A stretch of DNA of 64,000 nt, from the NCBI GenBank assembly GCA_943333275.1, contig CALQSQ010000017.1, positions 1-64,000 of the forward strand, given 5' to 3'. A program made the position numbers and the translations under genes. The DNA comes from Akkermansia muciniphila. GTDB taxonomy: Bacteria > Verrucomicrobiota > Verrucomicrobiia > Verrucomicrobiales > V1-33. Positions 28,001 through 33,657 of this stretch are shown here, piece by piece. The number at the start of each line of letters is the position of its first letter. Positions within the stretch are counted from its first letter, which is position 1. The notes under the pieces were generated by a model. That model saw only the letters and a program-made list of their open reading frames with translations, had not been told where the DNA came from and made no database searches.

Positions 28001-30320
28001 GCCAGGGCAACGTGGCATCGGGGAGCAGCGCTTGGGAGGGCCGGCCCTCGTGGGATGGGAAGATGGCGCGCAGCACGGAATGGCGTTGCGCCAGATGCTG
28101 GTAGGCCTTGGCCAGCGCTCCAGTTTCAAGTGGTCCGCGCAGCTTGCGCAGCGTAGGAATGTTGTAGGCGGAGGGATTGGAGATGAGATGATCCAGAAAC
28201 CAAAGCCGTTGTTTGGGCGGCGAGAGTTCGGACGTTTCGCTTTGCAGCAACAGGTCTTGCTTCTCATCACCGGTTGGCGCCGTCTGGACGGCACGGGCCG
28301 CGAGCGCCTCGATGGTCTGATCCGTAAACAGCGACGTCAGTGAAAGCCTGATCCCCGCCTCCTGGGCCAACAGGGAAACAATCCGGGTGGCCAGCAGCGA
28401 GCTGCCTCCCAGGTCCGTAAAACGGTCCCGGATACCCACGCCTTCAATCCGCAGCACCTCGCTCCAAATCGCCGCCAGGCTGTGCTGCAGTGGAGTGCAG
28501 GCGGGGACAAATGGATTCGCAAGCCCGGGTCTGGGTTGACGTCTGGCGGAGGCGAGCGCCCGAACTATCGCATGGGGATTGGTAAATTGGCGGGAGATCA
28601 ACGCATAGTCGGGACGCGACGGAATGCTGACCATCCCCTTGCCCGCGGCCTCCACGTGAATTTGCACCTCACCGGGCTCAAATTTTGCCGCCATGGCCCG
28701 CGCGACCGGGAAATGAAAATTCCCATCACGAAATCCCTCATGGCACTGCTCATGGAGGAAATCCGCCACAGGCTGATTTCGTTCGGTGGGACGAAGCGGG
28801 ATGACCAGTCCCACGCAGTTTCTTCGCGCGGCCTGCTCACCAAGCCTGGCCAGAAGATGGTGCTCCACTCCCTTGCCCAGCGCCCGGCATGACAGCAGGA
28901 AATTTTCCACAAAGAGCAGGCGGCCGCGCTGGAAGGCGATCACCAGCCCCACCTCACCGTAATCTCCAAAACGGTCACGCGCCCTTTGGAGCAGGATTTC
29001 ACATTCCTCCTGCGCCAGCAGTTCGGTCGTTTCCGCCTCGTTGCGGATCACCCCCGTGGCATTGAATTGATTCGTCCGCTGCATGAGTTGAACCACGCGC
29101 GGAATGTCCGGGGCCGCCGGCCGCCGATAGGTGATCTCCAATTGCAGACCGTCGATAAACTCGCGAAACGTCGGTGCCGCAGCCGCGGCGGCGTGCCGCT
29201 GCTCCTGCTGCTGCATCATCATCGCACGCTTGCTGTCTACATTGGTGGCAGGCGGAATGTCCAGCGCCCAGAAATGATCAATGGCCCGCTGGAGGGCGTT
29301 GCCGGTGGCCGAAAGCTCGAACATCAGCACTCCTGGAAAAACCGCCGCCACCTCTGCGCACTCGAGCGGATTGTCATCGATGAAAATAAAGGAACTCGGA
29401 TCCAGCTGCCACTCCGCCGCAAGTTGGGTGACGCTCGCAGATTTCAGATTCCATGAAATTTTCCATCCGGTAAAATCCTTTCGCCCGAGGATCATCTCGG
29501 GGCGATCAAATGCCAGCAGGATGTCGCGGGGTTCGTTTTTGCTCGTCAGCGCCAGGAGCACTCCACGACGCGCCAGTTCTTTCAATCTCCGCTGCAGGGC
29601 CAGTCTGGGAGGACTGAAGGCGATTCCATCCGGCCCCGCCTCCCCCACCACCCCGTCCCACAGCGTGTTGTCCGCATCCACAATCACCGCCTTGAAGGGT
29701 GGTTGGAAATGCATGCGCGCCGCCCGCATGAGGGAGGCGCCCAGCGCGGCAAAATATTCCATCGTATAAGGGATGCGCGCCTGCAGGTCGCTTTCGGCAT
29801 CATGCAGATGCTCGACCGGATACCATTTCCTCACCTGATCGGAAGTGATCACGCTGATGCCCGGCAGGCTCGCCAGTGTCCGCTGGCACTCGTCATTGGC
29901 CACGTGCAGGCACTGTCGCAGGGAGGGGTCCGCTTCACTCTGTTGCGTGGCGGGACACAACAGCACCACACTCGGACGCCGGGCTTTCTCAGAAAAGGAT
30001 TGAAAGGCCGCGAGCAGTTCCAGGGTCACGCGACGGACCTGATCCAGCCTGCTCTCCTTCGATGCTCCGCTGTCGCGCAGCACATCCTCCAGCCGCACCA
30101 GGAAAAAATTCACGCCGCGTTCCGTGCCCATGGCAGGCAGCGCGGGATTGAGGAGTTCCTGGAAGAGTTGGTTGTATCCCCCAAGGGAAATTTCGGCCCC
30201 GACCAATCCCAACGGCGGCAGCCAGAAACTCAGGAATTCCTCCAGTGGCTCAAGGGTAAACGTCCCCGCCACTCTGATCTGCAGAGGGGTGGCCGAGGAA
30301 ATGGAATCACTCGCTGACAT
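22011..30320 (-). CDS. NRPS: FkbH-PCP-C-A-PCP-E-C*-PCP, 2769 aa
   Basis: Start taken at MSASDSISSATPL; the longer ORF would overlap the nitrilase gene. Domains: FkbH-type HAD/acyl-loading region (about 1-600; VDADNTLWDG near 212, LLSCRALGKGVE near 477); PCP1 (GGSSLL near 639); C (HHIISDG near 822); A (YTSGSTGQPKG near 1297) with code D-F-W-N-I-G-M-V-H-K = Thr; PCP2 (LGGDSI near 1695, the form preceding E domains); E (HHLAVDG near 1879, plus EGHGRE and FNYLGR); a second C-fold (about 2240-2610) where HHxxxDG reads PEILMDG, so both His are missing (checked in DNA); PCP3 (LGGHSL near 2686). No A domain serves PCP3. FkbH proteins load glyceryl units from 1,3-bisphosphoglycerate (lactate in bryostatin-type systems), so this is probably the loading and first extension enzyme. 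Confidence 0.93.
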   Translation of the reverse strand: MSASDSISSATPLQIRVAGTFTLEPLEEFLSFWLPPLGLVGAEISLGGYNQLFQELLNPALPAMGTERGVNFFLVRLEDVLRDSGASKESRLDQVRRVTLELLAAFQSFSEKARRPSVVLLCPATQQSEADPSLRQCLHVANDECQRTLASLPGISVITSDQVRKWYPVEHLHDAESDLQARIPYTMEYFAALGASLMRAARMHFQPPFKAVIVDADNTLWDGVVGEAGPDGIAFSPPRLALQRRLKELARRGVLLALTSKNEPRDILLAFDRPEMILGRKDFTGWKISWNLKSASVTQLAAEWQLDPSSFIFIDDNPLECAEVAAVFPGVLMFELSATGNALQRAIDHFWALDIPPATNVDSKRAMMMQQQEQRHAAAAAAPTFREFIDGLQLEITYRRPAAPDIPRVVQLMQRTNQFNATGVIRNEAETTELLAQEECEILLQRARDRFGDYGEVGLVIAFQRGRLLFVENFLLSCRALGKGVEHHLLARLGEQAARRNCVGLVIPLRPTERNQPVADFLHEQCHEGFRDGNFHFPVARAMAAKFEPGEVQIHVEAAGKGMVSIPSRPDYALISRQFTNPHAIVRALASARRQPRPGLANPFVPACTPLQHSLAAIWSEVLRIEGVGIRDRFTDLGGSSLLATRIVSLLAQEAGIRLSLTSLFTDQTIEALAARAVQTAPTGDEKQDLLLQSETSELSPPKQRLWFLDHLISNPSAYNIPTLRKLRGPLETGALAKAYQHLAQRHSVLRAIFPSHEGRPSQALLPDATLPWREVNVGSEAEAQILASEEVVQPFALAEGPLVRALLMKLSEEEHWLVVTFHHIISDGWSVPIFYQDLALAYTALKNQRQPLWPTLKATCAGFAAWTNRRLERGDFAADLAFWLEKLRTAPRILHLPVDIPHPLVRAYNGAVVRGSLDSRIRSRIQAQARQSQTTPFVVMVAAFQALLHRLSGQSEFLIATPVAGRTHASVQNVMGCFINTVVLRAAMDRRQTFVETLRTAHETVMEALTHQELPFENLVDAMGLVRDLSRTPMVQHMFVFQDSGGVDFNVPGVRTSMASVHNGGAKFDLVLEVTPVGEGYRLELEYDCAILTEATALRWLDLYQHLLDSACENPSTPLSELAWMSHEQRQSLLEGSKQGAGKFAGEICLHHWFEGVAARTPHEAALSFEGVNYTYAEVNRRANLLAHHLRAEGGGRGALIGLCLERSAELVIALLAILKSGAAYLPIDLSYPAERLSFMLDDAQAPILLTQRRLAPSLPGHSARTIFVEDERIQSAGHGENPSVEMTPDDPAYVIYTSGSTGQPKGCVVTHRNVARLMQSTESLYGFDSTDVWTLFHSTAFDFSVWEIWGAWFYGGRLVVVPYLVSRSPEEFYKLLVREKVTVLNQTPSAFRQLVAAEAAAAAALPPSLRCVIFGGEALEMQSLVPWFEKHGDQHPQLVNMYGITETTVHVTYRLLRSTDLDSGSMIGRPLPGLQVFIVDEDLQPVPTGIPGEMLVGGAGLAQGYLKRPELTAQRFIPDHLTGRPEARLYRTGDLARMRTEGDIEYLGRIDQQVKIRGFRIELGEIESVLTQHPQISQASVVAREDEPGEKRLVAYYVGTGVPPGVELLRAHLARKLPDYMIPAAFVKLEAFPLTTNGKLDRAALPRPELDRSSLARPFAEAQTPVEKQLAEVWSRVLRLEQIGVHDNFFELGGDSILSIHIVAQARKAGLHFSPRQLFENQSIAKLARVEGIARSQMRRPVVSLDRVPLLPIQRWFLEQNLTESHYWNQTFLCYVSERLDSAALAQAARAVVRHHQALRLRCHAEAGGWVQSIVDLEVVEVVSWHDLNGLENGRLSARILEIADETQRGLSYEFGPMIRLAYLDWGEDRPGRLLIAVHHLAVDGVSWSVLLEDLEKAYRGEMLPEVPVSFAEAAAVAADWAQREPAMTEKAWWASRLPEAVPPLLALDREDGPNEERGVVSLSFKLSEDETLALLQKVPQAFRTRINEVLLGALFLAVHRQLGRHDLWLHLEGHGREEVYGEADLSRTIGWFTSVFPVHLQWPEADDLPNLLRSIRDHLRSIPQQGAGFGFLKYADPSPLKDPDLDLVFNYLGRLDQLTAHSDLFKLAPESVGPWHSPLAARKHLHEIDCFVLQEQFTFIWKFSAHHHDASRMQSLVTGAEEALREIMARAALGTALEKEPGDFPLVELSAEELQTVIAGTGKIADIWPLSPIQELFYGASAAKVNAGFDQWHSRLRGSLDVKSFQAAWEEVVRRHDILRTCFLSSGLNHPVQVVQEGGMSAWQIEDWTGEANLEHRWQEFLKADASRANDLSRGPLMRFTLVKFSESYWRFLWSVPEILMDGWSWPIVFGEVAALMVPGNVLPPPHSFREYLAWMQRRNRADEETFWRAELHGLTAATPVPVQRKVSQGVGRRFTQTRTILDMELVDRLTRYCRRNHVTAAAVLHAAWALLLARGANADEVVFGTASNGRPVELPGVEHMVGPFINNLPVRLGIRVGQPATDFVRDVQSKLMVMATHQFPSIAQLQDWSAVPWNQRLFESLVVFQNYAREESALQFGGAVLEDFVGPFHTNYALALLITPGITFQVDLAHQENACDQAHAQLILQDWVQIINQMTTSSPPALGSLLAVCRLASGSSPQGVMVERAGSPVLPRSGMEKRIASVWERAFGMQDISIHDNFFDLGGHSLLMLKVHQHLCEMLGLKLSLVQVFQFPTIAALAKSLDPVGHSTAAKGANLAQTLAAQARQRASLARAARARDHGQNPPMV

Positions 30321-30331
30321 ACGTTGCGTTG

Positions 30332-31180
30332 TTACCCGCCTTGGTCGGGCTGCTCGTCCTCCCACCCTGGCTCGTGATCCGACTTCCTGCCAACCCTCGT
30401 TTCCCCAGCCCTGCCTTTTCTCCAAACATCCCGCCGATCCGCCAGCGCCGGAAACGCGAGCCGCCAATCCGACACCACCCGCGCCTCCGCCCGGGCTCTC
30501 AGCAGCATGGGGGCGCTGCCGCCCTCCGCCAGCGTCTGACCACGTGGGTCTATGATCATGCTTCTGCCATTATAAGTGTGCTGCGGATCCTCACCCACGC
30601 GATTGATCCCCACGACATACGCCTGATTCTCAATCGCCCGGGCCTTGAGCAGCGTCTGCCAGTGGTCGATGCGGGCCACGGGCCAGTTGGCAATCACCAC
30701 CAGCAGTTCCGCCCCGAGGGTCGTGGCTTCGCGGTAAAGTTCCGGAAACCTCAAGTCATAGCAGATCGTGGGCGCCACCTCCAAATCCCCGCAGGTGATC
30801 ACCTGCACCTGATTTCCCGCGGCATACACCTCACCCTCCCCGGCCATCGAAAAGGGATGCATTTTCCGATAGCGCCCCAGGCGCGTTCCCTCCGGGGCAA
30901 AGACCATGGCCTCATTCGCAGCCACCTTTCCGGTCTGGCTGGCCACCCCACCGATCACATAGCTCTGACTCTGCCGGGCCAGATCCTGAAGAAACAATTC
31001 CGTCTCACGTCGGCGGTCCACCGTGCCGGTGTCCATCGTGAATCCAACGGCGAACATTTCCGGCAACACCAACAAGGATCCCGGTGCCACGCGCACCTCG
31101 GCGAGCATTGCACGCACTCTTGCGAAATTTCTATCGCGGTCCTCCCAGGCGATGTCTGTCTGGATGCCAATGATTTCCAT
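30332..31180 (-). CDS. Nitrilase-superfamily amidase (omega-amidase/YafV-like), 282 aa
   Basis: Carbon-nitrogen hydrolase fold with the Glu-Lys-Cys triad: Glu41 (LPEMFAVGF), Lys106 (GRYRKMHPF), Cys140 (PTICYDLRFPE). NWPVARIDHWQTLLKARAIEN and VVGINRVGED match omega-amidase (2-oxoglutaramate amidase, YafV/NIT2-type) proteins best. The stop is 11 bp before the NRPS start, so it is probably the first gene of that operon. It might therefore tailor or deacylate the peptide, or be a housekeeping repair amidase that shares the promoter. The last ~25 residues are unusually charged. Confidence 0.85.
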   Translation of the reverse strand: MEIIGIQTDIAWEDRDRNFARVRAMLAEVRVAPGSLLVLPEMFAVGFTMDTGTVDRRRETELFLQDLARQSQSYVIGGVASQTGKVAANEAMVFAPEGTRLGRYRKMHPFSMAGEGEVYAAGNQVQVITCGDLEVAPTICYDLRFPELYREATTLGAELLVVIANWPVARIDHWQTLLKARAIENQAYVVGINRVGEDPQHTYNGRSMIIDPRGQTLAEGGSAPMLLRARAEARVVSDWRLAFPALADRRDVWRKGRAGETRVGRKSDHEPGWEDEQPDQGG

Positions 31181-31229
31181 GCGGTTAAGGGGGCGGACGG
31201 GGCTGTTTTTTATAGAAATTGTGGAATCA

Positions 31230-31258
31230 ATTTTAACTTTGATTTATATTGAACGCAA
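31230..31258 (-). promoter_or_regulatory. Possible sigma70-like promoter for the nitrilase/NRPS operon
   Basis: On the minus strand TTGCGT, a 17-bp spacer and TAAAAT lie about 50 bp before the nitrilase start. The -35 box matches poorly (3 of 6), so this is only a candidate. Confidence 0.3.
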
Positions 31259-31379
31259 GAATAATCCTGCACTCATTCTTTCCGGGTCGGCTCCTTTGGG
31301 GGCCGTTTCATTAACCTGCACTGATATCTGCGCTCTCAGGATGGCGATTCTCAAATCACCCATTTTCTCAATAATGATT

Positions 31380-31388
31380 TGCTATAAT
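31380..31388 (+). promoter_or_regulatory. Extended -10 promoter candidate for the exopolysaccharide operon
   Basis: TGCTATAAT contains a consensus -10 with the TG extension, about 77 bp upstream of the first gene of the plus-strand cluster. No good -35 is seen, which fits extended -10 promoters. Sigma usage in this phylum is not known from the sequence. Confidence 0.5.
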
Positions 31389-31424
31389 GAATATTTACCA
31401 TAAATTCCCTAGACATCAGGGTTA

Positions 31425-31449
31425 AAATCCAGTAGTTTGACTGGAATTT
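31425..31449 (+). promoter_or_regulatory. Near-palindrome in the exopolysaccharide leader
   Basis: AAATCCAGT and ACTGGAATTT form a nearly perfect dyad around GTTTG, between the -10 candidate and the start codon at 31465. It could be an operator or a leader hairpin. Confidence 0.35.
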
Positions 31450-31464
31450 CGAGAACACTTTTTC

Positions 31465-32976
31465 ATGCCAATGAACGCACCCACTCTCCGCCGCATTCCC
31501 TGCAGGCCACAGCGCTTCCGAGCTGGAAATCGCCTCGTTTCCTCACGACGATTGAGCGGGATGTTGTGCTGCGGCATGGCACTGCTGCCTTTGAAAAGCT
31601 TCGCGCAAAACGAAACGGTGCGCCCCGCCCTCGATCCTGCCACTCCCATCGTTGAACCAGGCGATGCGCCATCCTCAGCCATCCCCATTCCTCCTCCCAT
31701 CAGCCCTCCTGCCGATTCCACGCCGGAGCCCTCCCTGTTCACTCCTGCGGATGACAATGCTCCACTCCCAACCGAAGTCCCGCCCATGGGCTCTGAAGGA
31801 CCAGCCTCAGCCTCCGAAGGCAGCCAGCAACCCATCCAGCCACTCGCACCCATGACGCCGCTGCTCACGGCCAATGCGCCCGTCGAGCCAACGATTCCCC
31901 CGGTCATGAACAACAGCAAGGCGATCCAGTTCTCACTGGATGTGGATGCCGTTTATGATGACAACATTTACTTCAGTTCGAAAAATCCGCTCACCGATTA
32001 CATCTTCGTCGCCTCTCCCAAACTCACCCTGCAGCGCGGAGATTTCCGTGCGAAAGAGGAATCGTTCGGCATCCTGAACTACAACCCACAGGCCATTTAT
32101 TTCGCCAAGGGCGAGGATGGCAACACCATCGATCAAAACCTCAAAGCCGAGGTCCAATACACCATCGCACGCCTCGCCATCGGCCTTGAAGGCAGCTACC
32201 AGCGGCTCAGCGGAGCCACGCCGGACCTTGGTGATCGTGTGGACCGGGATGTCGCCGGGGCCAAACTGCGCCTCACCTATGGCTGGGGAGCGAAGATGGA
32301 GGCCGAATCCAATTTCCTCTACACCACAACCCAGTATGATCCCAGGGAACTGTCCGACTTCAGCGAATTTGTGAATGAAACTTTCCTGCGCTATCAGGTC
32401 ACCGCCCGCACCAAGGCCGCGCTCGGCGTGGGGGTCGGGAAATTGAATGTGGAGGGATTCGGCCACCAGGTTTTTGAAAGAGCCCTCGTGCAGGTCATCA
32501 GTGATCTGGGATCGAAACTCACACTCCGCGCCAAAGGCGGCGTGGAATTTCGTCAGACGGACCTCGGCGACGATACGACGCCCATTTTCTCACTCGCTCT
32601 GGATTATCGCATCCGTGAAGGCACCACGCTCGCCCTCGAGGCCTACCGAGAGGTCACGGCCTCCGGTGGAGCGCCCGGAGAAAACCTCACCCGCACTGGC
32701 ATCGCCGCCAAGGTCTCGCAGCGACTTGGCAAACGCTTTACCGGCAACCTTGCCGTTGGATACGATCAGCTTTCCTACGCCGCCACCAGCAAGACCAAGT
32801 CCACTGCGGACGCTCGCAGCGACGATTATTTCTTCATCCGCCCCTCCCTCCTCTATGAACTCCGCGAGGGCCGCCGGTTCGAACTTTACTACCTCCACCG
32901 CCAGAATGATTCCAACCTGACAGACTCGTCGTTTGACGCAAATCAGGTCGGAGCTTCCGTCGGTATCGATTTCTAA
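31465..32976 (+). CDS. Outer-membrane beta-barrel protein of the exopolysaccharide cluster, 503 aa
   Basis: Signal peptide (LSGMLCCGMALLPLKSFA, cleavage near SFA-QN), a Pro/Ser-rich linker of about 90 residues, then repeated amphipathic strands with alternating aromatic residues ending GASVGIDF, a typical outer-membrane barrel finish. The segment FSLDVDAVYDDNIYFS resembles barrel proteins found beside Wza/Wzz genes in EpsD/VpsB-like gene sets. It probably works with the Wza-like protein in polysaccharide passage, but this is by context. A second Met six bases downstream is also possible as start. Confidence 0.75.
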   Translation: MPMNAPTLRRIPCRPQRFRAGNRLVSSRRLSGMLCCGMALLPLKSFAQNETVRPALDPATPIVEPGDAPSSAIPIPPPISPPADSTPEPSLFTPADDNAPLPTEVPPMGSEGPASASEGSQQPIQPLAPMTPLLTANAPVEPTIPPVMNNSKAIQFSLDVDAVYDDNIYFSSKNPLTDYIFVASPKLTLQRGDFRAKEESFGILNYNPQAIYFAKGEDGNTIDQNLKAEVQYTIARLAIGLEGSYQRLSGATPDLGDRVDRDVAGAKLRLTYGWGAKMEAESNFLYTTTQYDPRELSDFSEFVNETFLRYQVTARTKAALGVGVGKLNVEGFGHQVFERALVQVISDLGSKLTLRAKGGVEFRQTDLGDDTTPIFSLALDYRIREGTTLALEAYREVTASGGAPGENLTRTGIAAKVSQRLGKRFTGNLAVGYDQLSYAATSKTKSTADARSDDYFFIRPSLLYELREGRRFELYYLHRQNDSNLTDSSFDANQVGASVGIDF

Positions 32977-32995
32977 TCCCACCACCACCCCCCAC

Positions 32996-33625
32996 ATGCC
33001 CTCCCCCACCCCCCGTCATCTCGCGCTGGTGCTGATCGCCGCTCTCGGTTGCAGCCAGGCTCAAACGCGCAACGAAGTCCGCAAGGCCGAATCCGTGCCA
33101 TCGGATACTGGAAACTCCACACCGGATAATTACAAAGTCCGCGCCAACGATGTCCTCGAAGTCAAAGTCTATCAGGAATCCGACCTCAGCGGCCGCGTGC
33201 AGGTGCGCGAGGACGGCAACGTGCGACTTCCCCTGATCAATGAAACCGTGCGCGTAGGCGGCCTCAGCATCACGGAAATTGAGAATCGCATTCGGGCTCT
33301 GCTCGCCAAGGATTACGTGCGCGATCCCCGCGTCACCGTCAATATAGGCGAATTTTCCAAGATCACCTTCACCGTCATGGGACAGGTCAACCGCGCCGGC
33401 ACTTATCCCATGCCCGGCAACAAACCCGTGACCCTCCTCCAGGCCATCGGCATGGCTGGCAGTTACACCCGCCTGGCCAACGAGCGCAAAGTTTACCTCA
33501 AGCGCACCGTCGGCAACCAGCAGAAGGTCTATGTGCTGGACGCCCAGGAAATGGCCCGCAACCCCAAGGACGATGTCATTCTCAGGGACGGTGACGTCAT
33601 TGATATCCAGGAAAAGAGATTTTAA
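32996..33625 (+). CDS. Wza-like polysaccharide export protein, 209 aa
   Basis: Start set at MPSPTPRHLALVLIAA, giving a signal peptide with a Cys (ALGCSQ) close to, but not a perfect, lipobox. Poly_export domain: YKVRANDVLEVKVYQE and VREDGNVRLPLI; then an SLBB domain (FTVMGQVNRAGTYPMPG, LLQAIGMAGSY). At 209 residues it is shorter than Wza (about 380) and like the short EpsE/GumB-type exporters. It follows the barrel gene by 19 bp and precedes the Wzz/kinase gene, so one export machine is likely. Confidence 0.9.
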   Translation: MPSPTPRHLALVLIAALGCSQAQTRNEVRKAESVPSDTGNSTPDNYKVRANDVLEVKVYQESDLSGRVQVREDGNVRLPLINETVRVGGLSITEIENRIRALLAKDYVRDPRVTVNIGEFSKITFTVMGQVNRAGTYPMPGNKPVTLLQAIGMAGSYTRLANERKVYLKRTVGNQQKVYVLDAQEMARNPKDDVILRDGDVIDIQEKRF

Positions 33626-33633
33626 TCCCCCTC

Positions 33634-33650
33634 CCGGGCCCACCGCCCGG
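33634..33650 (+). other. Small GC hairpin before the Wzz/kinase gene
   Basis: CCGGGC-CCACC-GCCCGG lies 7 bp before the ATG at 33658. It has no T-run, so it is not a terminator; it could influence initiation of the kinase gene. Confidence 0.35.
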
Positions 33651-33657
33651 TATCTCC

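Noticed and set aside
22011-30467. Upstream Met (30467) as the NRPS start
   Set aside because: Would overlap the nitrilase gene by 136 bp and add an Arg/Gly-rich stretch unlike any domain; the Met at 30320 directly follows the nitrilase stop.
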